NCBI RefSeq assembly: GCF_032911225.1
Contig: NZ_CP136600.1
Span: forward strand, 3,782,001 to 3,846,000
DNA from: Thalassotalea fonticola
Lineage (GTDB): Bacteria; Pseudomonadota; Gammaproteobacteria; Enterobacterales; Alteromonadaceae
DNA length: 64,000 bases
Reading direction: 5' to 3'
Positions 52,712 through 61,369 of this stretch are shown here, piece after piece. Under the pieces are notes generated by a model, which saw only the letters and a list, made by a program, of their open reading frames with translations, had not been told where the DNA came from and did not search any database. The position numbers were made by a program, and so were the translations under genes. The stretch's first letter is position 1. Each line of letters starts with the position of its first letter.

Positions 52712-53290
52712 ATGATTAAAATTTCAGATACCGCACAAGAGCATTTCGCCAAGTTATTATCACAGCAAGCCGAAGGCACTTGTATTAGAGTTTTCGTGGT
52801 AAACCCTGGCACTGCACAAGCTGAGTGTGGTGTATCGTACTGTCCTGTTGAAGCTGTAGAGCCTGATGATATTCGTATTGAATATAAAGGTTTTGCCGCG
52901 CTGGTCGATAAAGACAGCGAAAAATTCTTAGTAGATGCTGAAGTTGATTTTGTTACTGACCAAATGGGTTCACAGCTAACTCTGAAAGCACCAAATGCCA
53001 AATTACGCAAAGTAGATAACGATGCACCATTATTTGAGCGAGTTAATTACTTCATTCAAGCCGAAGTTAATCCACAGTTAGCTGGTCATGGTGGTGATTG
53101 CCAATTAATGGAAGTGACTGAAGATGGCTATGCAATTTTACAATTTGGTGGTGGCTGTAATGGTTGTAGCCAAATCGATTTAACCGTTAAAGATGGTGTA
53201 GAAAAACAGCTAATCGAAGTTATGGCTGGTGAAATCAAAGGTGTTCGTGACGTAACTGAACATCAACGTGGTGAGCACTCTTACTACTAA
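52712..53290 (+). CDS. nfuA: Fe/S biogenesis protein NfuA
   Basis: A 192-residue Fe-S carrier. It starts [16 protein letters not shown] and shows the degenerate A-type domain ([39 protein letters not shown]) followed by the Nfu domain with the cluster motif GGGCNGCS. It ends [11 protein letters not shown], identical to E. coli NfuA. I chose the ATG at 52712 because it aligns with E. coli and GGAAAC lies upstream; an in-frame ATG four codons earlier is less likely. A strong terminator follows. Confidence 0.97.
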   Translation: MIKISDTAQEHFAKLLSQQAEGTCIRVFVVNPGTAQAECGVSYCPVEAVEPDDIRIEYKGFAALVDKDSEKFLVDAEVDFVTDQMGSQLTLKAPNAKLRKVDNDAPLFERVNYFIQAEVNPQLAGHGGDCQLMEVTEDGYAILQFGGGCNGCSQIDLTVKDGVEKQLIEVMAGEIKGVRDVTEHQRGEHSYY

Positions 53291-53316
53291 AACTTCAATG
53301 CTTAAGATAATATTTT

Positions 53317-53341
53317 AAAACCGGCATCAGCCGGTTTTTTT
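53317..53341 (+). terminator. Rho-independent terminator after nfuA
   Basis: AAACCGGC-ATCA-GCCGGTTT followed by a T run; also reads as a terminator for the convergent MFS gene. Confidence 0.92.
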
Positions 53342-53370
53342 GTGCAGAAAGGTAAAGCAGAAAAATGGGT

Positions 53371-54627
53371 TTAGGTTTCTAATTTCAAATTCTTTCTTTG
53401 TTTGTAATGCCATGTAGATACCAGTAGCATGATTATTATAAATGGTACTGTGCTGTATATCAGAATCGTCCAATTACTGCTGAATAAAATCCACCCTGCC
53501 AGCAAAGACACAAATGCTTGTACTGTAAAGATTATAAAATCATTTAATGCTTGCACCTTAAAACGTTCTTTACCACGGTAACTTTCAGGTAATAATACTG
53601 TGCCGGTAATAAATAAGAAGTTCCATCCAATTCCAAGTAATACCATCGCCCACCAATAGTGCATTACTTGTTGGCCATTTAAAGCAACAATGGTAACTAC
53701 AGCGAACATTAAAGTGCCAACAAATAGAACATTTGCAGAATGGAATCGTTTAATTAATGCGCCAGTAAATAATGAGGGCAAGAACATGGCAGCAATATGG
53801 CTTTGAATAACCCATTTCGTGTCTACTAACGAGTGCCCGTCCATAGCATGCATGCTAAGTGGTGTTGCGGTCATGACGAAGCTCATTAGACCATAACCAA
53901 TGGCTGCTGAGAGTAAGGCGATGATAAATATAGGCTGTTTTATAATCTCACTTAGTGGTCTTTCCTGAGCATCTTGCATATCATGCTGCTCAACTTTTGG
54001 ATCGGTAAACAATTGAAACACCGAAAGTGAAATTACTAGTAAAATTAACAAACCTAAAAAGGAACCAGCATAACCATGTGGTGCTGTGATCCAGTCTTTC
54101 GCCATTAAGGCTATTTCAGGCCCTATCATGGCGGCAAATATACCTGAAAGCATTAACGCCGAAATAACTTTAGCCGCATTTCCCGAGCTTACACTTTCTA
54201 GGGCTGCAAAACGCATTTGCTGAGCAAAGGCCATACTTGAGCCCATTAAGAATGTTGCCAATATAAACAAATTAAAATTGGCTATTGTAGCGCTGAATAT
54301 AGCGATTAGAGTACCAATGATGGCAATGACAAAACCTATATTGGTTGCAGTTTTTCGGCCTAATTTGCTCGATAATTTAGAGACTAAAAAGGTACTGGCC
54401 GCCATTCCTACGATCATTATGGTCATGGGTAATGTCGCTAAACTTGGATCCGGGGCAATTTTACTCGCAAGTAACCCGCCAATGAAGGTAATGGTTGGGG
54501 TGATACACATCAATAATGGCATAGTAAAGAAAAGTACTGCAACATTGCGCGGTAGGTGTAGTACTTTTGTCAGTGTAAGTAAGGCAATTATCATTGCCAA
54601 AATTACTATTGCCAGGGTAATAAACAT
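53371..54627 (-). CDS. MFS transporter
   Basis: A 418-residue major facilitator with 12 predicted helices. VSKLSSKLGRKTATNIGFVI is the loop 2-3 motif, and MGSSMAFAQQMRFAALESVS and GALIKRFHSANVLFVGTLMF are typical. Its specificity cannot be read. It begins six bases after the DinF-like gene on the same strand, so the two exporters are likely co-expressed. AAGG lies about 11 bases before the ATG. Confidence 0.85.
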   Translation of the reverse strand: MFITLAIVILAMIIALLTLTKVLHLPRNVAVLFFTMPLLMCITPTITFIGGLLASKIAPDPSLATLPMTIMIVGMAASTFLVSKLSSKLGRKTATNIGFVIAIIGTLIAIFSATIANFNLFILATFLMGSSMAFAQQMRFAALESVSSGNAAKVISALMLSGIFAAMIGPEIALMAKDWITAPHGYAGSFLGLLILLVISLSVFQLFTDPKVEQHDMQDAQERPLSEIIKQPIFIIALLSAAIGYGLMSFVMTATPLSMHAMDGHSLVDTKWVIQSHIAAMFLPSLFTGALIKRFHSANVLFVGTLMFAVVTIVALNGQQVMHYWWAMVLLGIGWNFLFITGTVLLPESYRGKERFKVQALNDFIIFTVQAFVSLLAGWILFSSNWTILIYSTVPFIIIMLLVSTWHYKQRKNLKLET

Positions 54628-54633
54628 TTAGCT

Positions 54634-55989
54634 CTAAACCTTTTTGTCATTTTCGCAAAAGCGATGTTTGTTTTTGTTGAAATGATAGAAAAGAGTAATT
54701 CCTCGTGCCACCATAAATAGACAAAATGCGGCCCATATACCATGATTTCCGTAACCTTGTAACAGCAACCAACATGGGAAGAAACAAGCGAATGTTGAAA
54801 TTACCATTGAATTTCGCATTGTAGCGGCTTCGGTCAAACCTATATACACACCATCATATAAATAACACCAGCAAGCTAATATCGGCAAGGCAATAATCCA
54901 GGGGAGAAACTCACTGGCATAAGCAACAACTTCAGGTATATCAGATAAAATGTTAATAAATTCTAAGCCGAACAAGTAAAAGAAAAAACTATAAATAATC
55001 GCGAACATAAAGTTGTATTTTAATGCCGTATTTACTGCAAGAGATAAAGCTACTGGATCTTTAGAACCTTTTGCTCTACCAACTCTGGCTTCGGCCCCAT
55101 AAGCAATTCCGTCTAAACCAAACGAAATCAGTAACAAAAAATTAAGTAAAATAGCATTGGCAGCAACTACCGTATCGCCTAGTCTTGCACCTTGAAAGGT
55201 AATAAATACAAAACATATTTCTAAACACAATGTACGAATAACAATATCGCGATTAAGTTTTAAGTAAGGGCTAAAAGATACTCTGTTGAACAATGAGGTT
55301 TTAGTCTCAGTTAACGTTTTAATTAAATCTTTATGATGAATATTTAGGGCTTTAGCAACAAAGTATAAACCTAAGATCAAACTTGAATACTCGGCAATTA
55401 AGGTAGCGACTGCTATGCCCATTATTTGCCAGTTAAATCCTAACACAAAGAGTAAATCCAAGCTTAAGTTAACGACATTGGTGACAATTAACAGCCACAT
55501 AGCAAGCTTGGCTTTATGCAGGCCTAATAACCAACCTAAAATCACTAAATTAGCTAAAGCGGCAGGGAAACCCCATATTCTTATTTCAGTGTACTGACGG
55601 GCATAAAATTGCACCTGTTCACTACCACCAGACAACCATAAAGAGGCATTTATATAAGGGGTTTGTAGAACAATCATTAGCAGGCCGATGATGAATGCAA
55701 CGACTAGTCCTCTGCTTAATACTAGGAGTATCTGTTGTCTGTCTTCACTACCGTAAGCTTGCGCAGCAAGGCCCGAAGTAGACATGCGGAGAAAGCCGCA
55801 AAACCAAGTAATGAAGGTAATTATCATTGCGCCAACAGCTGTAGCTCCTAAAAAGTAAGCTTCGGGTAGATGGCCAATTACGCCGGTGTCTACCAAGCCT
55901 AATAATGGTACCGTAACATTAGATAAAATCATCGGAATGGCGAGTGCAAATAACGCCTTTCGTTCTTGTTGTTGCTTACTTGCCGTCAA
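54634..55989 (-). CDS. dinF: MATE-family exporter, DinF-like
   Basis: A 451-residue MATE protein. The opening ALAIPMILSNVTVPLLGLVDTGVIGHL is characteristic of DinF. Twelve helices are predicted, with LGWLLGLHKAKLAMWLLIVT and DGIAYGAEARVGRAKG as further DinF-type blocks. In E. coli dinF is SOS-induced downstream of lexA; no lexA lies here. The start is TTG, with AAGGTG five bases upstream; the first in-frame ATG is within helix one. The MFS gene follows six bases later. Confidence 0.88.
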   Translation of the reverse strand: MTASKQQQERKALFALAIPMILSNVTVPLLGLVDTGVIGHLPEAYFLGATAVGAMIITFITWFCGFLRMSTSGLAAQAYGSEDRQQILLVLSRGLVVAFIIGLLMIVLQTPYINASLWLSGGSEQVQFYARQYTEIRIWGFPAALANLVILGWLLGLHKAKLAMWLLIVTNVVNLSLDLLFVLGFNWQIMGIAVATLIAEYSSLILGLYFVAKALNIHHKDLIKTLTETKTSLFNRVSFSPYLKLNRDIVIRTLCLEICFVFITFQGARLGDTVVAANAILLNFLLLISFGLDGIAYGAEARVGRAKGSKDPVALSLAVNTALKYNFMFAIIYSFFFYLFGLEFINILSDIPEVVAYASEFLPWIIALPILACWCYLYDGVYIGLTEAATMRNSMVISTFACFFPCWLLLQGYGNHGIWAAFCLFMVARGITLFYHFNKNKHRFCENDKKV

Positions 55990-56186
55990 AAGCTCACCTT
56001 AATTTTAAAATTATCATTTTATTAGTAGAATCAAGCGAATGAATTAATTCATAAGCCAACATAATACGGGATCCGATGAGCAAATAGCTATGAATAATGA
56101 TTCCATTTCATTTGAAATTTTAAAAATAGTAACTGAAATTTAACATTCCTTAATATAGGTCAAAGTCCTAAATGGTTATGCAGGTA

Positions 56187-56196
56187 GAATGCATTC
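56187..56196. promoter_or_regulatory. GAATGCATTC palindrome upstream of hemerythrin gene
   Basis: A perfect 10-base palindrome 37 bases before the hemerythrin start. AATGCATT cores occur in NsrR-type nitric-oxide-responsive sites, which would suit the genes downstream, but half of the longer site is missing. Confidence 0.35.
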
Positions 56197-56232
56197 AAGC
56201 TGTTACCTTAATTGAACTCTCAGGAATTGAAG

Positions 56233-56670
56233 ATGAATGCTATCCCCGATTATATGACTGATAAACACCGCCATTGTGATGATATTTTTGCTGAAGCGGA
56301 AGCGGAAGTTGCTAAATCTAACTGGAACTTGGCTGAGCAAAAGTGGCAGGCGTTTACCCTAGAACTTGAACTGCATTTACAGGCAGAAGAGCAGATACTT
56401 TTTCCAGAGTTTGAACAGGCAACAGGCATGACTTCTGGTCCTACACACGTTATGCGCATGGAGCATGAACAAATGCGTGGCTTATTGACATCGTTAAATA
56501 AATCATTAGCTGAGAAAAATAGTGAAGACTTCCTCGGTTTTTCAGAAACATTAATGGTGTTAATGCAACAACATAATATGAAAGAAGAAATGATGCTTTA
56601 TCCTATGTGCCAGCAAAATATCAGTGATACTGAACAAATGACAGCACAATTAAAACAACATTGCGATTGA
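56233..56670 (+). CDS. Hemerythrin-domain protein
   Basis: A 145-residue four-helix di-iron protein. The metal-ligand series is visible: HRHCDDIF, LEL-HLQAEEQILFPEFE, MRMEHEQMR and QHNMKEEMMLYP. Single-domain hemerythrins bind oxygen or NO or repair damaged Fe-S clusters. I chose the ATG at 56233 since CAGGAA lies six bases before it; the frame is open from a TTG seven codons earlier. The DUF2249 gene follows 21 bases later, and a polytopic membrane gene overlaps that, so all three form an operon. Confidence 0.9.
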   Translation: MNAIPDYMTDKHRHCDDIFAEAEAEVAKSNWNLAEQKWQAFTLELELHLQAEEQILFPEFEQATGMTSGPTHVMRMEHEQMRGLLTSLNKSLAEKNSEDFLGFSETLMVLMQQHNMKEEMMLYPMCQQNISDTEQMTAQLKQHCD

Positions 56671-56690
56671 TGCTGCACTAGGTAATGTAA

Positions 56691-56975
56691 ATGCAGCAAG
56701 TATATTTAGATGTAAGTGAACTAGAACCGCCAAAACCAATGACTGAAATTATAACCGCATTGGCTAGGTTGCAAGTAAACGAATACTTACAGGTATTTCA
56801 CCGGCGCGAACCGTTTCCTTTATACGAAAAGCTTGCCGCAGCCGGTTGGGCTTATCAGTGTAAAAAATTAACTGCACAGCAATTTCAAATTTTTATTTAT
56901 CGTGCAACAGATAAAGATAAATTTAGCCTGCAGCTACGTAACAAAGCCGAGCAACCAGCATCTGAGCCGCAATGA
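56691..56975 (+). CDS. DUF2249-domain protein
   Basis: A 94-residue protein with the DUF2249/SirA-like fold: DVSELEPPKPMTEII, LQVFHRREPFPLYEKLAAAGW. The PFPLYxxLxxxGW block is the family hallmark. DUF2249 proteins frequently accompany hemerythrins and nitric-oxide genes such as norB, hmp and nnrS. AGG precedes the ATG, and its stop overlaps the next ATG by four bases. Function unknown. Confidence 0.85.
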   Translation: MQQVYLDVSELEPPKPMTEIITALARLQVNEYLQVFHRREPFPLYEKLAAAGWAYQCKKLTAQQFQIFIYRATDKDKFSLQLRNKAEQPASEPQ

Positions 56976-58255
56976 ATCTGAGTGGTCTTAATTTTTCTGC
57001 TTTACCCGAAATAAATATCATTTTTCGGTTCTTTGTTTGTGCCGTATTATTTGCGCTTGGTGGTGCCTTGTTAATACTGATTTCAGGCCATGAAGTCTGG
57101 CAAACTCGTTGGCACCCGAATATGCTGGCTATCACCCATTGCTTTACCTTAGGCTTTATTACAACAGTAATGATGGGGGCGTTGTTACAAATTTTACCGG
57201 TGATTGGTGGCATTGGTATACCGAAAGTAAAACAAGTTGCTAATACATTTTTAATATTCCACGTATTTGGCACATCTAGCTTAATCGCGAGTTTTATTTG
57301 GCCAATTTCCATATTAAAAATAGCAGCAGTTATTCTTCTCTCTTTTGGTTATGGCATATATCTGGTGGCTTTGATTTCGGTATTGGTAAAAAAATTAAGC
57401 CAAGGTAGCAGTATAGTCACCATCCGTTTTGCACTATGTGCACTTTTATTTACTTTAATTTTAGGTTTATTGATGCTGGCGCGAAACTTGGGATGGCATA
57501 TCATTCCTTTCGACAAGTATGTCACCGACTTGCACGCCATATGGGGGATTGCTGGTTGGTTTTCGCTTTTGATAATCGCCGTTAGTTTTCAAATTATTCC
57601 AATGTTTCATGTAGCACCAGAATTTAATGAGAGGATACGTAACTATTTACCCTGGCTTATTATCGTATTGTTATTGTCGGTAATAATCAGCAAGGGGCAT
57701 GTGCAAGAATTAGTATTTTTACTGCTGATAGTGAATAGCTTATTCATCTGTTACTTATGTTACTTACTGAGTTTACGCAAACGCAAGATCCCTGATACTA
57801 CGGTAAATTTTTGGCGTTTCTCGGCAGTTTCGATGATCACTGTATTTATACTGTATTTGCTGCCAGAAAATTTGCTAATGGCCTTCGGGGTAGAGCAACC
57901 AACATTGACGTTAGCAGCCATGGTGATCTTCTTATATGTGATTTCTATCATTTTTGGCATGATGTTAAAAATTATGCCTTTCTTGTCTTATACTCACCTA
58001 CAACAGCGTTGTCTTCTTGATTTTTCTTTGATGCAATTGCTCCCTAACATGCATCAGTTTTTACCCCCCAAACACGGCAAGAAACTTTTTTATCTACATT
58101 TGTGTACAGCCTTAGTTTTAGTGCTTACTTTAATTTTTAATCAATTTTACTTGTTATTGGCATTCACTCTACTTATGGAGTTTTGCTGGTTGCTTGTTTT
58201 ATTAGTGCGATGTAAAAGGCTATATAATGCAACGATAAAGCAAATTGAAAATTAA
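56972..58255 (+). CDS. Twelve-helix membrane protein, NnrS/heme-copper-like
   Basis: A 427-residue protein with about 12 hydrophobic segments. The motif THCFTLGFITTVMMGALLQI with a membrane histidine, and a second at DLHAIWGIAGWF, resemble NnrS-like or cytochrome-oxidase-subunit-I-like families. A third block (MLKIMPFLSYTHLQQR) is shared with permeases of this group. I cannot place it in a named family with certainty. The operon with hemerythrin and DUF2249 suggests nitric oxide or oxygen stress response. It overlaps DUF2249 by four bases. Confidence 0.72.
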   Translation: MNLSGLNFSALPEINIIFRFFVCAVLFALGGALLILISGHEVWQTRWHPNMLAITHCFTLGFITTVMMGALLQILPVIGGIGIPKVKQVANTFLIFHVFGTSSLIASFIWPISILKIAAVILLSFGYGIYLVALISVLVKKLSQGSSIVTIRFALCALLFTLILGLLMLARNLGWHIIPFDKYVTDLHAIWGIAGWFSLLIIAVSFQIIPMFHVAPEFNERIRNYLPWLIIVLLLSVIISKGHVQELVFLLLIVNSLFICYLCYLLSLRKRKIPDTTVNFWRFSAVSMITVFILYLLPENLLMAFGVEQPTLTLAAMVIFLYVISIIFGMMLKIMPFLSYTHLQQRCLLDFSLMQLLPNMHQFLPPKHGKKLFYLHLCTALVLVLTLIFNQFYLLLAFTLLMEFCWLLVLLVRCKRLYNATIKQIEN

Positions 58256-58326
58256 ACTTACCTGAAATAAAAATAATCACCTTTTTATTAGCAAAATCAA
58301 TTAAATGACTCTATTCTGAATGAAAC

Positions 58327-58589
58327 ATACCCGTTACCATTCAATATGATGGTTTCAGAGAGCTTGAGCGATGCCAATACAAGGCGTAGTTATGTAGTAA
58401 TGGTTATTCCCTTACAAATAATTGCAACGAAGTAGTACCGCTGCTCAAGCTATTCTTCGATGGATTTAAAAGCAATTTATACTGCGTTATTAACTTTAAC
58501 AATGGAACGACCATTCTCTAAAATTAATGCCTTGTCTAAATTGCTTTTAAATTCCACTGAAATCCATCACTATGAAAGGCAACGGGTAT
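58327..58589. mobile_element. MITE-like element with long imperfect terminal inverted repeats
   Basis: The ends read ATACCCGTTACC and (as complement of the right end) ATACCCGTTGCC, and resemblance continues for about 34 bases at each end (TTCA, GATGG and TTTCAG blocks in both). Total 263 bases. The outer base pair TA next to CCCGTT on each side would suit a TA target duplication as in IS630/mariner-type elements. Inside are further inverted repeats (AGCTTGAGC/GCTCAAGCT and TTTAAAAGCAATTTA/TAAATTGCTTTTAAA). No coding capacity is evident. It fills the 363-base gap between the NnrS-like gene and the deacetylase gene. Confidence 0.72.
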
Positions 58590-58618
58590 ATACTACGGGA
58601 TCTCACTAAATATTATCT

Positions 58619-59668
58619 ATGAAAGAAACATTATTTGTAATTTTACTGTCTTTGTTTTCAAGCCTTGCGCAAGCAACCGTTATTTTGGTGTATCACCATG
58701 TAAGTGACAAAACCCCAAAAAGCACGTCAATTAGCCCGCGACAGTTTGAACTACATCTTAATTATTTAAAAGATAATGATTTCAAAGTGATCCCACTATC
58801 TGACATGGTCAACAAATTAAAAGCCAAGCAACCGTTAGAAGATAAAACTGTGGTGATCACTTTTGACGACGGTTATAGCGATATCTTATACAATGGTCAC
58901 CCGTTATTACAAAAATTTGGCTACCCATACACTATGTTTATCAACCCGAATACGGTACCGAATAAAAGTGGCGTGTACTTAGATTGGTCGCAAATAAAAC
59001 AAATGTCAGATGACGGTGTACTTATTGCTAATCATGGCTTGGTACACGACTCTTTAATTAAAACGCCTAAAGGAGTCGATGGACAAACCTGGCTTGAACA
59101 AAAGCTGAAGGAGCTTGAACAATCTGAACAGATAATTAATGAAAAAATAGCACAAAACTGGAAATATTTTGCTCTGCCTTACGGTGAATATACCCCGCAA
59201 GCGCAGAAAAAATTAGCGTCAATGGGCTACGCTGTATTTACTCAGCAATCGGGCCCAGTAGGTGATACTACCGATATTACTGCAATTCCACGCTTTCCTG
59301 CATCTATGCCCTATGATCAACTTGGGCCGTTAAAAGATAAGCTTAACTCGTTGGCTTTTAAGGTGTCGGCGAAAAGCCAAAGAGCCCAAACAATAGTGCC
59401 TTATGGAGAGCAGCCAGAAAAAACAGTAGAAATCAGTCTTGATGATTTTTATCCGAATATGCTTGCTTGTTTTATTGCCGGTGGCGATAAGGCTGAAATA
59501 GTTTGGCAAGGTAAAGAGAGCTTTACCATGAGCTTTGACGCTAACTTTAACCCCGGCAGAAATCGAAGTAATTGCACCGCGCCAAGCATTTCAAAGCCTG
59601 GGCGTTTTTATTGGTATTCAAAACCTTGGTTTGTACCAAAAGCAGACGGTAGCTGGTACACAGATTAA
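58619..59668 (+). CDS. Polysaccharide deacetylase-family protein, exported
   Basis: A 349-residue protein with a signal peptide (LFVILLSLFSSLAQA, cleavage near 18). The NodB-type domain shows VYHHVSDKTPKS, VITFDDGYSDI with the metal-binding Asp pair, ANHGLVHDSL for the zinc His, and LPYGEY near the catalytic Asp/His region. About 110 residues of unassigned C-terminal region follow the deacetylase core. Substrate could be chitin-oligomer, peptidoglycan or exopolysaccharide. It lies 29 bases after the MITE-like element; ribosome site is weak. The GST gene follows 33 bases later. Confidence 0.88.
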   Translation: MKETLFVILLSLFSSLAQATVILVYHHVSDKTPKSTSISPRQFELHLNYLKDNDFKVIPLSDMVNKLKAKQPLEDKTVVITFDDGYSDILYNGHPLLQKFGYPYTMFINPNTVPNKSGVYLDWSQIKQMSDDGVLIANHGLVHDSLIKTPKGVDGQTWLEQKLKELEQSEQIINEKIAQNWKYFALPYGEYTPQAQKKLASMGYAVFTQQSGPVGDTTDITAIPRFPASMPYDQLGPLKDKLNSLAFKVSAKSQRAQTIVPYGEQPEKTVEISLDDFYPNMLACFIAGGDKAEIVWQGKESFTMSFDANFNPGRNRSNCTAPSISKPGRFYWYSKPWFVPKADGSWYTD

Positions 59669-59701
59669 CAGTATTTAGATAAACATTTACAAGGAAACAT
59701 T

Positions 59702-60367
59702 ATGGCTTCATTAACATTGTATGGCGCTGAGCCTGCACCATTTGTTAGAAAAGTTCGCTTAACGCTGGCTTTTAAAGGTCTAGATTATACACAAGTACCG
59801 GTTTTTCCGTTTAGCCCCGATAAACCACAAACTTTTGTCGATAATAGCCCAACGGGTAAAATTCCATTATTTCAAATTGACGACAATTTTATTACCGATT
59901 CTGATGTGATCATTGCTTTTCTTGAACGTGAATATCCAAATAATTCTCTGCTACCAGCGGATAACATTCTAGCGGCGCGAGCACTTTGGTTTAATCAGTA
60001 TGCGAGTAGTACCATTGTAAGCTCTCTGGGTGGACACTTGTTTGTTGAGATGTTTTTAGCAAAAGCATTCTTTAATCGAGAGCCAATACAAGCGGATATT
60101 GATTTGGCATTAAATGAAGAAATCCCAAGTATTTTTACTTATTTAGAAACGGAACTTAGTGATGATTACTTGGTGGGGAATGAATTTACCTTGGCCGACT
60201 TAAGTGTAGGTGCAATGTTTGTGTTTTTGAAACATTGTAAAGTTGATTGTGATGCAAGCAAGTGGCCAAAAGTTGCAGCTTACATTGACCGAGTTCATAG
60301 CTTGCCTATATTTGCCAAAGTAATCGCTGAAGAAATTGCAGCTTTTAAAGCAATGGGTGTAATGTGA
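59702..60367 (+). CDS. Glutathione S-transferase-like protein
   Basis: A 221-residue GST with the N-terminal thioredoxin fold (LTLYGAEPAPFVRKVRLTLA, SPTGKIPLFQIDDNFITDSD with the cis-Pro region) and the C-terminal helical domain (NEFTLADLSVGAMF, the N-capping box). AAGGAA precedes the ATG. The catalytic residue is not certain: the usual Ser/Cys position reads AEPAPF. It is near the polysaccharide deacetylase gene and convergent with the yebC-family gene. Role unknown. Confidence 0.87.
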   Translation: MASLTLYGAEPAPFVRKVRLTLAFKGLDYTQVPVFPFSPDKPQTFVDNSPTGKIPLFQIDDNFITDSDVIIAFLEREYPNNSLLPADNILAARALWFNQYASSTIVSSLGGHLFVEMFLAKAFFNREPIQADIDLALNEEIPSIFTYLETELSDDYLVGNEFTLADLSVGAMFVFLKHCKVDCDASKWPKVAAYIDRVHSLPIFAKVIAEEIAAFKAMGVM

Positions 60368-60370
60368 TCA

Positions 60371-60399
60371 ATAAATAGGGTCAGAACTAAATTAAATTT
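60371..60399 (+). repeat. Left copy of 29-bp inverted repeat flanking yebC-family gene
   Basis: Begins ATAAATAGGGTCAG and ends CTAAATTAAATTT. The right copy at 61341-61369, in reverse orientation, matches 27 of 29 bases. REP-like sequences starting AATAGGGTCAG are known near RAYT-type transposases, as far as I recall. Confidence 0.6.
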
Positions 60400-60409
60400 T
60401 GCTATAAAA

Positions 60410-60440
60410 AAGGGCTGAAAAATTAAATTTTCAGCCCTTT
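60410..60440. terminator. Bidirectional rho-independent terminator
   Basis: AAGGGCTGAAAA and TTTTCAGCCCTT flank ATTAAA. It lies between the convergent GST and YebC-family genes. Confidence 0.9.
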
Positions 60441-60458
60441 GTTTAGCAATAAACTAAA

Positions 60459-61178
60459 TTACAGTTCAGCGTTATGATAAATATTTTGTACATCATCACT
60501 GTCATTTAACATTGCCATGAATTTTTCAAATGCAGCAATATCATCTTCATCGGTAATGGCTTTATAATCTTGTGGGATCCAAGTGATCTCTTCCATTTCA
60601 AAAGTAATGTCAGGCATTTCTTCTGATAAAGCTGTTTTTACTTTAAAAAATTCAGTATGCGGTGCAAATACACTGATCAAACCTTCTTCTAGTTCAACAT
60701 CAGTAACGTCAACATCAGCCATCATTAACAGCTCTAGAATTGCATCTTCATCATCGCCTTTAAATACGAATAATGCTTGATGATCAAACATAAAAGAAGC
60801 GGAACCTGGGCCACCAATTTTTGAATTGGTTTTAGTGAATGCCTGGCGTACATCTTTAATCGTACGATTAGTATTGTCGGTTAAACAATCGACAATAACC
60901 ATGCAACCACCAGGGCCAAAACCTTCATAACGTGCAGGCTCGTAGTTTTCACCACCAGCACCGCTAGCTTTGTCGATTGCATTTTGAATTACGTGCGTAG
61001 GAACTTGATCTTTTTTGGCTTTATCAATGATGCGACGCAACGCTAAGTTACCATCTGGGTCTAAACCACCATTTTTGGCAATTACGTAAATTTCTTTACC
61101 GTACTTTGAATAAACTTTAGTTTTTTGTCCCGCCGTTTTTGCCATGTCGGCTTTACGGTTTTGGTAAGCTCTGCCCAT
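60459..61178 (-). CDS. YebC/PmpR-family protein, YeeN type
   Basis: A 239-residue YebC/TACO1-family protein. It starts [20 protein letters not shown] and has [30 protein letters not shown] and the acidic C-terminal domain. Length and sequence are nearer YeeN (238) than YebC proper. Members act as transcription regulators or help ribosomes through proline stretches. It is flanked by 29-base inverted repeats, which is unusual. Ribosome site is weak. Confidence 0.92.
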   Translation of the reverse strand: MGRAYQNRKADMAKTAGQKTKVYSKYGKEIYVIAKNGGLDPDGNLALRRIIDKAKKDQVPTHVIQNAIDKASGAGGENYEPARYEGFGPGGCMVIVDCLTDNTNRTIKDVRQAFTKTNSKIGGPGSASFMFDHQALFVFKGDDEDAILELLMMADVDVTDVELEEGLISVFAPHTEFFKVKTALSEEMPDITFEMEEITWIPQDYKAITDEDDIAAFEKFMAMLNDSDDVQNIYHNAEL

Positions 61179-61340
61179 CTTAATCTGCTCTTATAAATTT
61201 TAAATGTGGATGATTTTATCAATAATAATGCGAATTATACCACTAGCTTTCAACATAGCTCAAAATTATTGTATTAAATACTCAGTTACTTGATTAAATA
61301 GGGACGCAATTACTGATTTTCAAGGCTTATGCCTAAACCG

Positions 61341-61369
61341 AAATTTAATTTAGAGCTGACCCTATTTAT
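61341..61369 (-). repeat. Right copy of 29-bp inverted repeat flanking yebC-family gene
   Basis: Complementary to 60371-60399 at 27 of 29 positions. The stop codon of the SCO gene (61362-61364) lies inside it, so the repeat contributes the end of that reading frame. Confidence 0.6.
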
